Shown here one piece after another: positions 39,858 to 49,260 of a stretch of DNA of 64,000 nt. The stretch covers positions 293,340-357,339 of the forward strand of contig NZ_MVIM01000007.1 in the NCBI RefSeq assembly GCF_002086795.1, given 5' to 3'. The notes under the pieces are model-generated. The model made no database searches and had not been told where the DNA came from. It saw only the letters and a program-made list of their open reading frames with translations. This DNA is from Mycolicibacterium tusciae. Its GTDB lineage: Bacteria; Actinomycetota; Actinomycetes; Mycobacteriales; Mycobacteriaceae. How positions within the stretch are numbered: the stretch's first letter is position 1; each line of letters opens with the position of its first letter. The position numbers and the translations under genes were made by a program.

Positions 39858-41789
39858 ATGTCCGATCTGCCATTCGACTGCGACCTCGTCTTGAAGGGCG
39901 GAATCACCAGCGGTGTCGTCTACCCCACCGCCATCGTCGAACTTGCCCGCGACCACCGCTTCCACAACATCGGCGGCGCGTCGGCAGGGGCGATCGCCGC
40001 CGTCGCCGCGGCGGCAGCCGAATACGGGCGCCAGACCGGCGGCGGCGGGTTCGACGAACTGAACGCGATTCCCGACGAATTGGCGCACGAGGACGCGTCG
40101 TCACACCAGACGCTGCTGCAGCGCCTTTTCGTGGCGCAAACCGAAACCCGCGAGTACTTCGACCTGTTCTGGCAGCAGAAGAGGCTGGAAGGCGGGCTCT
40201 TCACGCGCGCCAAGGCTGTGCTCCCGACCCTCCTCCGGCACAGTCCGACCATTCCAAAGTTCAAGCTGGCCAATCTCTTTGCCTTCGGCCTTCCGCTGGC
40301 GGCGATCGTATGGGCGGCGCTCGCGTGCTCACCGGGAACGATCGCCTTCGCCGTGCTCGCAGTGCTCGTCGGCGTGGTCATCTACCTGGTCGCTCGCGTG
40401 GTCGCGGGCGTCATCGACATGGTCCGTAACGCGCAGCAGGCCGTCGCCGCCAACATGCACGGCCTGGTCAACGGGCGCTCGGTCGGCGACCAGATGGGAC
40501 TCACCGATTGGCTGCACGAACGAATCGAGCGACTGGCGGGTGGCGATCGTCAATCACCGCTGACCTACGGCGACCTCGCGCGACACGACATCGGCCTCGT
40601 CACGCTGACGACCAACCTTTCGCAGACCTCGAGCGAGACCTTTCCCTTCTCGGACCTGACATGGGCGTTCCGGCCCGCCGACATCCGCACGCTGTTCCCC
40701 GAGCAGGTCGCTTCCCATCTCGAAGCTCGGGGCCGGGTGGCGACCGAATCCTCGGAGCAGCGCGCGACACTCGAAAAGGCGGGACTGCTGCAGCTGCCGC
40801 CCGCACCGGAGCTGCCGGTGATCCTCGGTGCGCGGATCAGCTTGTCGTTCCCCGTCGTGATCTCGGCGATTCCGCTATGGCGATTGACGCCGGTTCGGCG
40901 CGGGGGCAAGTGGGTCACCGAGTACCGCGAGGTGTGGCTGTCCGACGGTGGCATCTGCTCGAACATGCCCGTCCACCTATTCGACCATCCACTGCCGTCG
41001 CGTCCGACCTACGCCATCAACCTCGGCTCCGGTGCGACAGACAGCGACGCGGAACCCGGCGATGACCATTCGGTGATGGCCCGAGCACACCGCAACGTGT
41101 GGCGCCCGATCCGGACCGGATCCGGTGCAGGAGCTCCCATTTCCGATATCGACTCCACCACACAGCTGCTGGGTGCGGTACTCACCACGATGCAGAACTG
41201 GTCGGACTACTCGGCGACCAGATCGCTCGGCGTACGTGATCGCGTCTGCACCATTCGGCTGAGCTCGAAAGAGGGCGGCATGAACCTCGACATGCCGAGT
41301 ACGACGATCACGGGCCTGGCTCCGCGCGGGCGGGCAGCCGGGGAAAACCTGGGATGGATGGTGCGAGGCACCCTCCCGGAGCACGTAGATCCCGTCGATC
41401 AAACCGACGAGGCCGCAACGCAATGGACCAGACACCGGTGGACGCGGCTCCGCTCGACGGCACTCGGCGCGGGTCGCTATTCCGACGACGTCGAGTCCGG
41501 CTGGGCGAAACCCGCTGTGTCCCAACAAGGACCGCTCGCGAACAACTTCGCCTACGCCGAACTGGCCGCCAACGCGAAGACGCTACCGTACCTGCCCTAC
41601 CGATCGGATTGGAGTGCGACCGCCGGCGCCGCCCTCACGGCTGGCATCGACGCGCTCGCCGCCGTCGATTTCGGCACCGCCAACATGGTGAGTAGGCCAC
41701 CGTTCCGACCACTCATACTGAGCACGCGCGGAGAGCCAGTTACCGAACTCAACGAGCGCACTCAGCGCGACGAACTGCCCACCAGCTGA
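39858..41789 (+). CDS. Patatin-like phospholipase
   Basis: 643 residues from the ATG at 39858 with GGAGA upstream. The N-terminal KGGITSGVVYPTAIVELA is the glycine-rich oxyanion region; IGGASAGAIAAVAAAAAEYG carries the nucleophile Ser (GxSxG); the Asp of the dyad is in WLSDGGICSNMPVHLF near residue 368. Between them lies a hydrophobic segment (about 140-185), possibly one or two membrane helices, so the enzyme may be membrane-associated. It should hydrolyse lipid acyl esters. Its 3' end overlaps that of the convergent glycosyltransferase by 28 bases. Confidence 0.85.
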   Translation: MSDLPFDCDLVLKGGITSGVVYPTAIVELARDHRFHNIGGASAGAIAAVAAAAAEYGRQTGGGGFDELNAIPDELAHEDASSHQTLLQRLFVAQTETREYFDLFWQQKRLEGGLFTRAKAVLPTLLRHSPTIPKFKLANLFAFGLPLAAIVWAALACSPGTIAFAVLAVLVGVVIYLVARVVAGVIDMVRNAQQAVAANMHGLVNGRSVGDQMGLTDWLHERIERLAGGDRQSPLTYGDLARHDIGLVTLTTNLSQTSSETFPFSDLTWAFRPADIRTLFPEQVASHLEARGRVATESSEQRATLEKAGLLQLPPAPELPVILGARISLSFPVVISAIPLWRLTPVRRGGKWVTEYREVWLSDGGICSNMPVHLFDHPLPSRPTYAINLGSGATDSDAEPGDDHSVMARAHRNVWRPIRTGSGAGAPISDIDSTTQLLGAVLTTMQNWSDYSATRSLGVRDRVCTIRLSSKEGGMNLDMPSTTITGLAPRGRAAGENLGWMVRGTLPEHVDPVDQTDEAATQWTRHRWTRLRSTALGAGRYSDDVESGWAKPAVSQQGPLANNFAYAELAANAKTLPYLPYRSDWSATAGAALTAGIDALAAVDFGTANMVSRPPFRPLILSTRGEPVTELNERTQRDELPTS

Positions 41790-43432
41790 TCGGGATCGGG
41801 ATCGGGCTGCGGCGCGCCCACCCGCACCCTGTCCCGATCCGGCCGTAGCCAGTCGGGCAGCCATCGGGGCGGGGCGTCGGGTGCGCGGTCGAAGATTCCC
41901 CCGGCCGGGTCGTCGACCTCACCGCCGAAGCGCACCAGATCCTTGTCGGGTCGATAGATCTGATGAATCACCAACGCGCACAAGCCGATCACTGCGAGAT
42001 CCCGGATCACCACCACGACGGTGAACGGTTGCTCTGGTAGGCCCTTGTTCTGCTGGCCGTAGAGGTACAGCATCCGCGGAATCCACACCAGCGCGTCTAC
42101 CGTCATCCACGCAAGCAGAATGCGCCTGTGCGGCACGGCGAGCACCGCCAGCGGTACCAGCCACAGCGAGAACTGCGGGCTCCACACCTTGTTCGTCAAC
42201 AGGAACGCCGCGACGACCAGGAACGCGATCTGCGCCACCCGCGGCCGCTGCTTGGCCGTCAAAGCGATGTAAGCGATGGCGACGCAACATGATACGAACA
42301 GCAGCGCCGAGACGGTGTTCAGCACCGTCGGCGGCTCCCACACCCCCAGATCCGGATCGAAACCACCCCAGCCGGTGAACGACCGGATCACGTTGTAGAT
42401 CGAATCCATGTCGTCGCCGCGACGGCTGTTGAGCCGGAAGAACTCTGACCATCCCCTCGGGAACAGCACCATGATCGGCAGGTTCACCAGCACCCAGGTG
42501 ACCGCGGCGGCGAGCGCCGTCTTACCGACCTCACGTCCCTTGCCGGTGCGCACCGCCAATACCAGCAGCGGTGCGAGCAGCAGCAACGGATACAGCTTCG
42601 CCGCCACGCCGAGGCCGATCAGCACGCCCGCCAGCACCGGCTTTCGCCGCGCCCACGCAAGCATCGCCCCCGTCGCGAAAGCCGTTGCGAGCGCGTCGAA
42701 GTTGGTGAACATCTGGAAGATCACGATCGGCGAGGCCGCCACCAGGGCCGCATCCCACACCCTGCGCGGGCCGGATAGGCGCGACGTCGCCCACACCGTC
42801 GCCAGCCACGCCAGCGCCAGCCCGAAGGCCGCGATGTTGAAGAACATCACCACCTCGGCCAGGATCGGCAACGACACCAGCTTCGCCAACGCGGTGTAGG
42901 ACTTCGCCAGCGCCATCGAGCCGTATTGATACAGCCCGGTCAACACCGGGTATTCCATGTACCGCACCGCGACATCGCCGTCGTACCTGATCTTCGGCTT
43001 GCCCTCACCGTCCTTTTCGGTCCAGCTGGACTTGTACGGGAACTTGCCGAGGTTCAACAGTTCGGCGGTGTAGAGCGGGACGGTGTCGGAGTAGCAGAGC
43101 TGGTAGTACGCCCGCTGGTTGTCCCAGTTGGCTACGCGTTGGTCAGGCGGGCCGGTGCCGGTGGTCTGCAGGCACGCCGCCTTGGTCGAGTACCCGAGCG
43201 CGAGCAACACCAGCGCGATGAGCAGCATGGCGCGCAGCGGCGTGAAAAACCGTTGACGGCCGATGAGCGCGTGCCTGCCGACCGGGCCGCCGATCACTCC
43301 GGACAGGGCGGCGCCCATTGTGTCTGTGCGGCTTGGCATGTCCCGGTTGTCGAGGCTCCGCCGGTCTTCTGCAAGCGGGGCCGGCGATGCCGTCGATGGC
43401 TCGCCGTCGTCGCGGTCTGGCACGTCGGTCAC
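41762..43432 (-). CDS. GT87/DUF2029-type membrane glycosyltransferase (Rv0051 homologue)
   Basis: 556 residues from a GTG at 43432 that overlaps the ponA1 stop (GTGA). This start keeps the conserved N-terminal APLAEDRRSLDNRDMPSRTD; a longer frame to 43921 only reads across ponA1. About 12 membrane helices, with the loop AACLQTTGTGPPDQRVANWD followed by QRAYYQLCYSDTVPLY near the first one and YMEYPVLTGLYQYGSMALAK after it. C-superfamily glycosyltransferases use polyprenyl-phosphate sugars; mannose is the likely donor in mycobacteria. Coupling to ponA1 points to cell-envelope assembly. Confidence 0.93.
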   Translation of the reverse strand: MTDVPDRDDGEPSTASPAPLAEDRRSLDNRDMPSRTDTMGAALSGVIGGPVGRHALIGRQRFFTPLRAMLLIALVLLALGYSTKAACLQTTGTGPPDQRVANWDNQRAYYQLCYSDTVPLYTAELLNLGKFPYKSSWTEKDGEGKPKIRYDGDVAVRYMEYPVLTGLYQYGSMALAKSYTALAKLVSLPILAEVVMFFNIAAFGLALAWLATVWATSRLSGPRRVWDAALVAASPIVIFQMFTNFDALATAFATGAMLAWARRKPVLAGVLIGLGVAAKLYPLLLLAPLLVLAVRTGKGREVGKTALAAAVTWVLVNLPIMVLFPRGWSEFFRLNSRRGDDMDSIYNVIRSFTGWGGFDPDLGVWEPPTVLNTVSALLFVSCCVAIAYIALTAKQRPRVAQIAFLVVAAFLLTNKVWSPQFSLWLVPLAVLAVPHRRILLAWMTVDALVWIPRMLYLYGQQNKGLPEQPFTVVVVIRDLAVIGLCALVIHQIYRPDKDLVRFGGEVDDPAGGIFDRAPDAPPRWLPDWLRPDRDRVRVGAPQPDPDPDQLVGSSSR

Positions 43433-46011
43433 GGAGGCGGAGGCGGTGCACCCGGCACGCCGGGGGGCGGCGGTGGCGGAGGCGCACCGGGCGCTACGGG
43501 CACGCCGGGCGCCGCGGGCGCCCCGGGCACGCCGGGCGCCCCTGGCGCCCCTGGCGCCCCTGGCGCAGGCGGGCCGACGGGCACAGTCGTGGGTGGGCCC
43601 CACGGGATCGTGACCCCGGGCGCCAACTCGATCGTCGGCTGGATCACGGTGGTCTGCGGCACGGGCGGGACGTCCGGCGGCGGGGTCGACGGCGGCGCCG
43701 GGGCTTGCGGCACTCCGGCGTAGCCGCCGATCTCCTCGGGCTTGGGGAACGTCTCGTTGTCCGTTCCGTCCAGCGCGCCGTCCATCGTCGCTTTCCAGAT
43801 GTCCGACGGCAGACCCGAACCGTAGACCGGCGAGCCGTAACTGTTCTCCAGTGGTTTGGTGCCTTCGGTGGTGCCGACCCAGACCGCCGTCGACAACGAC
43901 GGCGTGAAGCCGACCATCCACGCGTCACGGTTGGCGCCGGTGTCCCCCAGCTGGTTCGTACCCGTCTTCGCGGCCGACGGACGTCCGCCGGCCAGCGCGT
44001 GGCCATTGGAGTACGCGGCGATCGGCTGCATGGCCGAGATGACGTTTTCGGCGACCTTCTTGTCGATGCGCTGCTCGCCCTCGTTGTCCTGCTGGGACGC
44101 ATCGAACAACACCTCGCCCGCGGCGTTGACGACCTTCTGCACGAAGTGCGGTTTGTGGTACACGCCGGACGCCGCGATGGTCGCGTACGCCGACGCCATA
44201 TCGAGAACCCGGCTCTGGTACTGGCCCAACACAATGCCGTTGTTGGGCGGTCCGCCCTGACCGTCCTCGGACAGCGTGTGGTCGACGCCGGGGAAGCTCT
44301 CGGCGATACCCGCCTCGTGGGCAGCCTTCGCGACGTCGGCGGGCCCGTTCTCCAACTTGAGCATCAGCCGGTAGTAGCTGGTGTTCAGCGAGCGCTTCAG
44401 GGCTTCGGCGATGTTGCAGGTACCGCACCCGCCGCCTTCGACGTTGTTGATCGTGATGCCGTTCATCGACACCGGGGAACTGTCGACCTGCGTGCCGAGG
44501 CCCATGCCCTGCTGCAGTGCGGCGACCAACGCGAATACCTTGAACGACGAGCCCGTCGGCAGACCGGCCTGGGCGAAGTCGAATCCGTTGGCGTCGGTGC
44601 CGCCGTAGTACGCCTCGACCCCGCCCGTCTTCGGGTTGATCGACACGACCGCGGTGCGCATGTCGGGATCCTGGCCTTCGAGGTACTCGGCCGCGGCTTC
44701 TTCGGCGGCCCGCTGCGCCTGCGGGTTGATCGTCGTGGTGATCTGCAGGCCCTCGGTGTTCAGGGTCTGCTCGTCGATGTCGAACAGCTCGAGCAGTTCG
44801 CGCTGCACCTGCCGTTCGATGAGCCCGTTGGGGCCCGTCGTCTGGTTCTGCGATCGCGCCTGCTCAGGTGGCACGGTCACCGGAAATACCTGCTCCGCAC
44901 GCTCTTGCGGTGACAGCGCACCGATGGTCACCATGCCGTCGAGCACCCAGTTCCAGCGCTCCACCGCACCCTCGGGGTTGACAGCGGGATCGAGGCCGGA
45001 TGGCTGCTGGATGAGCGCGGCCAACAGCGCGCCCTCGGCGACCGAGAGCTGTTCGACGGGTTTGTCGAAGTACGCCCTCGACGCCGCGGCGATGCCGTAC
45101 GAGCCGCGGCCGAAATAGATGATGTTCAGATATGACTGCAGCACTTGGTCTTTGGACCACTCGCCGGCCATCTTCGTCGAGATGACCACCTCTTTGGCCT
45201 TGCGGATCAGGCCGCCGACACCCGAGCGCTCGTCGCCGACCAACGCGTTCTTCACGTACTGCTGGGTGATGGTCGAACCACCCTGCAGGTCGCCACCGAA
45301 CAGGTTGTTCTTCATGGCCCTGATGAAGCCGGTGAACGAGAAACCCGGGTTGGAGTAGAAGTCGCGGTCCTCGGCGGCCATCACCGCGTTGCGGACCTGC
45401 ACGGGTATCTGGTCGATGTTGACGTCGACGCGGTTGCCTTCCGGCGGAACGATTTTCGCCAGCTCGCTGCCGTCACTGGCGAGGATCGTCGACACCTGAT
45501 TGGTGCGGATGTCGCCCGGGTTCGGCACCTCGACGATCATGTACGCCATCGCGAAGGTGATGATCGGCAACACGATCATCGCGACCACCGCGACGAGGGC
45601 TCCGCGCCGGACCCACTTCCAGTTGATCTGGGGACGCTGACGCGGCGGCCGGCCCCCCGGACCTTCCGGAGGTCCCCCGCCGCCGGGTGGACGGCGCGGC
45701 GGTAGCGGAGGCGGCTGCTTGGGCGCCGGTGAGCCATCGAGCGCGGCCTTCACCACGTCGATGGGATCGCGCCACTGCGGCGGCGCAACGTCACGCACCG
45801 GGGGCAGGATCGCGGTGCGCCTGTCGTCGGGCGGAAGGCTGCGTGTCCGCGGCGGCGGTGGTGCCTCACCCGGCGGACGTTGGCGTGCGGCGTCCCTAGA
45901 GTGCCGTCCCGCACCCTCTGAATGCTTCGGTGCCGGGTCGCTCACGCCGTCAGCCACCCGCCCGGCATGGGCGTCGTTGGCTGACCGGTCGTGGCGCCCT
46001 TCGCTATTCAC
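43429..46011 (-). CDS. ponA1: Bifunctional penicillin-binding protein PonA1
   Basis: 860 residues from a GTG at 46011 (8 bases inside the preceding gene); a GTG at 46026 would add 5. A 130-residue Pro/Arg-rich cytoplasmic part precedes one transmembrane helix (about 138-160). Transglycosylase: AEDRDFYSNPG (about 213-223) and GGSTITQQYVKN. Transpeptidase: SSFK with catalytic Ser488, SLN near 541 and KTGT near 682. The last 60 residues are a collagen-like Gly-Ala-Pro repeat plus poly-Pro. It polymerises and cross-links peptidoglycan at the growing pole and septum. Operon with the DUF5318 gene upstream and the GT87 gene downstream, both overlapping. Confidence 0.95.
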   Translation of the reverse strand: MNSEGRHDRSANDAHAGRVADGVSDPAPKHSEGAGRHSRDAARQRPPGEAPPPPRTRSLPPDDRRTAILPPVRDVAPPQWRDPIDVVKAALDGSPAPKQPPPLPPRRPPGGGGPPEGPGGRPPRQRPQINWKWVRRGALVAVVAMIVLPIITFAMAYMIVEVPNPGDIRTNQVSTILASDGSELAKIVPPEGNRVDVNIDQIPVQVRNAVMAAEDRDFYSNPGFSFTGFIRAMKNNLFGGDLQGGSTITQQYVKNALVGDERSGVGGLIRKAKEVVISTKMAGEWSKDQVLQSYLNIIYFGRGSYGIAAASRAYFDKPVEQLSVAEGALLAALIQQPSGLDPAVNPEGAVERWNWVLDGMVTIGALSPQERAEQVFPVTVPPEQARSQNQTTGPNGLIERQVQRELLELFDIDEQTLNTEGLQITTTINPQAQRAAEEAAAEYLEGQDPDMRTAVVSINPKTGGVEAYYGGTDANGFDFAQAGLPTGSSFKVFALVAALQQGMGLGTQVDSSPVSMNGITINNVEGGGCGTCNIAEALKRSLNTSYYRLMLKLENGPADVAKAAHEAGIAESFPGVDHTLSEDGQGGPPNNGIVLGQYQSRVLDMASAYATIAASGVYHKPHFVQKVVNAAGEVLFDASQQDNEGEQRIDKKVAENVISAMQPIAAYSNGHALAGGRPSAAKTGTNQLGDTGANRDAWMVGFTPSLSTAVWVGTTEGTKPLENSYGSPVYGSGLPSDIWKATMDGALDGTDNETFPKPEEIGGYAGVPQAPAPPSTPPPDVPPVPQTTVIQPTIELAPGVTIPWGPPTTVPVGPPAPGAPGAPGAPGVPGAPAAPGVPVAPGAPPPPPPPGVPGAPPPPP

Positions 46012-46438
46012 TGGCCGTGCGCGCACGACTGCGCGCCGTCTGGGTCCGCCTCGGTGTGCGCGATCCCTTCGGTGGCGGGATGGCGCCGAGGACGTACGAC
46101 TTGACCAAGTGATTCCAGCTGCAGGTGCGGCATACCTCCACCACGTGTACGGAGAACTCGTCGAAACGGGTCGCCAGCAGGACCAACTCCTCGGCGGTGC
46201 GCGCCGAGCCGGACACGGCGCCCAGATGGTCGCCGAACACCCAGGACACCAGGGTGAGCTGCTCCTTGCGGCAGATCGGGCACATCACCGAACTGGGCTT
46301 CCCGTGGAACTTCGCGGCTCGCAGCAGATAGGGATTGGCGTCACAGACCTCAGAGACGCCGGTGCGTCCCGAATAGACCTCCGCCAGCAGGGACCGTCGC
46401 CGAAGGGCATAGTCCACCACCTGTCGCTGCAATCGCAC
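46004..46438 (-). CDS. DUF5318 family protein (Rv0049 homologue)
   Basis: 144 residues from a GTG at 46438, where the conserved VRLQRQVVDYALRRRSLLAE begins; the frame is open far upstream but that region belongs to the divergent gene. CPICRKEQ (about 58-65) and CRTCSWNH (about 103-110) form a probable zinc site. The C-terminus is Arg-rich. Almost all known homologues lie just upstream of ponA1; the overlap with that gene suggests a linked envelope role, but the function is unknown. Confidence 0.9.
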   Translation of the reverse strand: MRLQRQVVDYALRRRSLLAEVYSGRTGVSEVCDANPYLLRAAKFHGKPSSVMCPICRKEQLTLVSWVFGDHLGAVSGSARTAEELVLLATRFDEFSVHVVEVCRTCSWNHLVKSYVLGAIPPPKGSRTPRRTQTARSRARTASE

Positions 46439-46541
46439 GGAGACCAGAGTACGTCGGCCGCGCGGCGGCGGAGGCGCGACGGCGCCGTGGCTTACTCCCC
46501 GTAGGCGGTGACCTGGACGCCTGACATTTACGATCATCGTC

Positions 46542-47402
46542 GTGGCGAACCGGCAGACAGCAGGAACGCGGGCCAAAGACAGCGACCGCAACGACACCTG
46601 CCAGATCCTCGACAGTGCGCTCGCCGACGGGCAGCTGTCGATGGAGGAGCACCGCACCCGAGTCGCACTGGCGACGCAGTCGGAGACGCTCGGCGACCTG
46701 CAGTCGCTGATCTCCGACCTGCAGACCGGCAACGCACCCGTTCAGTTGCCCGACCTCAAGCGGCAATCCAGGATGCCGTCCGGCGGCGGTGGATGGGGAA
46801 TCCGCCTCGCCGTGGCCGGCGTGCTGGTCGCGCTCGGCATCGGCATCGGCTGGGGCCTGTACGGGAACACCACCTCGCCGCTGAGCTTCACCTCCGACCC
46901 GGGTGCGAAGTCAGACGGCATCCCCGGCAAGGTCCTGACCCCACCGAAGCAGCTGCAGTCCCTCGGTGGTCTCAACGGCCTGCTGGAGCAGATGCGCCAG
47001 CGGTTCGGCGACACCATGGGATACGACATGGTGATCTATCCGGAATACGCCGTGCTGTACCGGCCCGACCCCAGCGATGAGCGCCGCAAGCTGAGCTACA
47101 CCTATCGCGGCGGGTTCGACGATCCGACCACGTCGGCCAAGAGCGAGGATGACGTCCTGGTGGACCTGAGTGCGTTCGACGTCGAGTCCGCGGTCGGCAT
47201 CATGCGCGGCGCCGCCGAGACCGTCGGCCTGAACCCCGCCGACGTGAAAAAGGACAGCACCTACCTGACCATCGACCCGGCGAAGGATCCGACGGCGCCC
47301 GGCGAGCTGACGCTGCGCGCGAACGTGTCGAGTGACTTCGGCAGCGGTTCGGTCACCTTCGCCGGCGACGGCACGGTCAAACGCATCGACGACGTCACCT
47401 GA
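46542..47402 (+). CDS. DUF1707 membrane protein (Rv0048c homologue)
   Basis: 286 residues. The N-terminal DUF1707 domain (about 11-62) has AKDSDRNDTCQILDSALADG and LSMEEHRTRVALATQSETLG. One transmembrane helix (about 86-108) follows, then an external domain of about 175 residues without recognised motifs. Homologues are found next to the PadR regulator and ino1 in mycobacteria. The PadR gene begins 118 bases after its stop. Confidence 0.85.
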   Translation: MANRQTAGTRAKDSDRNDTCQILDSALADGQLSMEEHRTRVALATQSETLGDLQSLISDLQTGNAPVQLPDLKRQSRMPSGGGGWGIRLAVAGVLVALGIGIGWGLYGNTTSPLSFTSDPGAKSDGIPGKVLTPPKQLQSLGGLNGLLEQMRQRFGDTMGYDMVIYPEYAVLYRPDPSDERRKLSYTYRGGFDDPTTSAKSEDDVLVDLSAFDVESAVGIMRGAAETVGLNPADVKKDSTYLTIDPAKDPTAPGELTLRANVSSDFGSGSVTFAGDGTVKRIDDVT

Positions 47403-47455
47403 CCCCGGGGTTCGCGGCGAGGCACCGCGGCGTAACCCTCCGTTGGCGCTGAATA

Positions 47456-47468
47456 TATCGGCGCGATA
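47456..47468. promoter_or_regulatory. Palindrome upstream of padR-ino1 (candidate operator)
   Basis: TATCGGCGCGATA, arms TATCG/CGATA with a 3-base centre, 53-65 bp upstream of the PadR start. It is in an A/T-richer stretch that looks like a promoter. PadR proteins commonly bind AT-rich dyads in their own promoter. Confidence 0.45.
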
Positions 47469-47520
47469 CTATTGCTGGAGGTGTTGGACCGCCGTAACGA
47501 AAAGCAAAGGGGGCGATCTG

Positions 47521-48066
47521 ATGTTGGAGCTCGCCATCCTGGGCCTTCTGCTCGAATCCCCCATGCACGGCTACGAGCTGCGTAAACGTTTGACGGGCCT
47601 ACTGGGTGCTTTTCGGGCGTTCTCCTACGGCTCGCTGTATCCCGCGCTGCGGCGCATGCAGGCCGACGGACTGATCGTGGAGGACGCCGCGCCGGAGGGC
47701 ATCCCGAAGATGCGCCGTGCGCGACGCGTCTACCGGCTCAGCGAAGCAGGCGTCCAACGATTCACCGAGCTGGTTGCCGACACCGGCCCCCAGAACTTTT
47801 CCGACGACGGATTCGGCGTTCACCTCGCCTTCTTCAACCGCACGCCCGCCGAAGCGCGGATGCGGATTCTGGAGGGCCGCCGTCGTCAGGTGGAGGAACG
47901 CCGCGAGGGCCTGCGCGAAGCAGTGGCGCGGGCCAGCAGCTCGATCGACCGCTACACCCGGCAGCTTCACCAGCTCGGGTTGGAGTCCAGCGAGCGCGAA
48001 GTGAAATGGCTCAACGAACTGATTGCGGCGGAACGGACCGCGCAGCAACGGGCTGAACAGCCGTAA
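47521..48066 (+). CDS. PadR-family transcriptional regulator (Rv0047c homologue)
   Basis: 181 residues from the ATG at 47521 with AAAGGGGG upstream; a longer open frame upstream overlaps the previous gene. Winged helix: LELAILGLLLESPMHGYELR and GSLYPALRRMQADGLIVEDA, then RRVYRLSEAG. The C-terminal helical dimerisation domain (about 110-181) is rich in Arg/Glu. ino1 starts 36 bases after its stop, so it likely controls inositol synthesis as well as itself. Confidence 0.92.
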   Translation: MLELAILGLLLESPMHGYELRKRLTGLLGAFRAFSYGSLYPALRRMQADGLIVEDAAPEGIPKMRRARRVYRLSEAGVQRFTELVADTGPQNFSDDGFGVHLAFFNRTPAEARMRILEGRRRQVEERREGLREAVARASSSIDRYTRQLHQLGLESSEREVKWLNELIAAERTAQQRAEQP

Positions 48067-48102
48067 GTACGACCGGGTTAGTAGGAGAGGGAGATAGTCG
48101 TC

Positions 48103-49179
48103 ATGACTAAAAACAATGACGTGCGCGTCGCGATCGTCGGCGTGGGCAACTGCGCGTCGTCACTGGTACAGGGCGTGCAGTACTACAAGGACGCCGACGA
48201 GAACACCACGGTTCCCGGCCTGATGCATGTGCGGCTCGGCCCGTATCACGTGCGCGACGTGAAGTTCGTCGCCGCGTTCGACGTCGACGCCAAGAAGGTC
48301 GGCTTCGACCTCTCCGAAGCCATCTTCGCGTCGGAGAACAACACCATCAAGATCGCCGACGTACCGCCCACCAATGTGGTCGTGCAGCGCGGTCCGACGC
48401 TCGACGGCATCGGCAAGTACTACGCCGACACCATCGAGCTGTCCGACACCGAGCCGGCCGACGTCGTGAAGATCCTCAAGGACAACGCCGTCGACGTGCT
48501 GGTGTCCTACCTGCCCGTCGGCTCGGAACAGGCCGACAAGTTCTACGCGCAGTGCTGCATCGACGCCGGGGTGGCGTTCGTCAACGCGCTGCCCGTCTTC
48601 ATCGCCTCCGACCCGGTGTGGGCCAAGAAGTTCGAGGACGCGGGCGTGCCGATCGTCGGTGACGACATCAAGAGCCAGGTCGGCGCGACGATCACCCACC
48701 GCGTAATGGCCAAGTTGTTCGAGGACCGCGGCGTGCAGTTGGACCGCACGATGCAGCTCAACGTCGGCGGCAACATGGACTTTCTCAACATGCTCGAGCG
48801 CGAGCGCCTCGAGTCGAAGAAGATCTCGAAGACTCAGGCGGTCACCTCGAACCTGCAGCGCGAGTTCAAGACCAAGGACGTACACATCGGCCCGTCCGAT
48901 CACGTCGGCTGGCTCGACGACCGCAAGTGGGCCTACGTGCGGCTGGAGGGTCGCGCGTTCGGTGACGTGCCGCTGAACCTGGAGTACAAGCTCGAGGTGT
49001 GGGACTCGCCGAACTCGGCTGGGGTCATCATCGACGCGGTGCGCGCCGCCAAGATCGCCAAGGACCGCGGCATCGGCGGGCCCGTCGTCGCGGCGTCGGC
49101 GTATCTCATGAAGAGCCCGCCGCAGCAGCTGCCCGACGACATTGCTCGCACCCAGCTCGAGGAGTTCATCGAGGGCTGA
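48103..49179 (+). CDS. ino1: Inositol-3-phosphate synthase
   Basis: 358 residues. It converts glucose-6-phosphate to myo-inositol-3-phosphate with NAD, the first step toward phosphatidylinositol, PIMs, lipoarabinomannan and mycothiol. [17 protein letters not shown] is the NAD-binding motif, [17 protein letters not shown] the active-site region, [20 protein letters not shown] and [19 protein letters not shown] conserved blocks of the short actinobacterial/archaeal type. GGAGAG before the ATG. Probably cotranscribed with padR. Confidence 0.97.
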   Translation: MTKNNDVRVAIVGVGNCASSLVQGVQYYKDADENTTVPGLMHVRLGPYHVRDVKFVAAFDVDAKKVGFDLSEAIFASENNTIKIADVPPTNVVVQRGPTLDGIGKYYADTIELSDTEPADVVKILKDNAVDVLVSYLPVGSEQADKFYAQCCIDAGVAFVNALPVFIASDPVWAKKFEDAGVPIVGDDIKSQVGATITHRVMAKLFEDRGVQLDRTMQLNVGGNMDFLNMLERERLESKKISKTQAVTSNLQREFKTKDVHIGPSDHVGWLDDRKWAYVRLEGRAFGDVPLNLEYKLEVWDSPNSAGVIIDAVRAAKIAKDRGIGGPVVAASAYLMKSPPQQLPDDIARTQLEEFIEG

Positions 49180-49186
49180 TTCATAC

Positions 49187-49243
49187 CGGCGATTTGTGTG
49201 CGTTTTGGAGCGGTGAGCGCTCCTGAACGTGCACAAATCGCCG
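49187..49243. repeat. Long palindrome downstream of ino1
   Basis: CGGCGATTTGTG and CACAAATCGCCG form a perfect 12-bp outer stem, with an inner GGAGCG/CGCTCC stem. It starts 8 bases after the ino1 stop and ends 17 bases before the next gene on the same strand. It can act as a terminator or mRNA stabiliser. The outer arms share GCGATTT with the palindromes at 59-60 kb, but the cores differ. Confidence 0.8.
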
Positions 49244-49260
49244 TCAGTTAGGGTCAGCTA

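Noticed and set aside
43440..43620. The GC-rich repeat near 43.5 kb as a mobile or CRISPR-like repeat
   Set aside because: It is the coding repeat of the PonA1 Gly-Ala-Pro tail, in frame throughout.
43433..43921. A 163-codon N-terminal extension of the GT87 gene
   Set aside because: It overlaps the PonA1 C-terminus in another frame and is low complexity. The GTG at 43432 keeps the conserved family N-terminus and gives a normal GTGA overlap.
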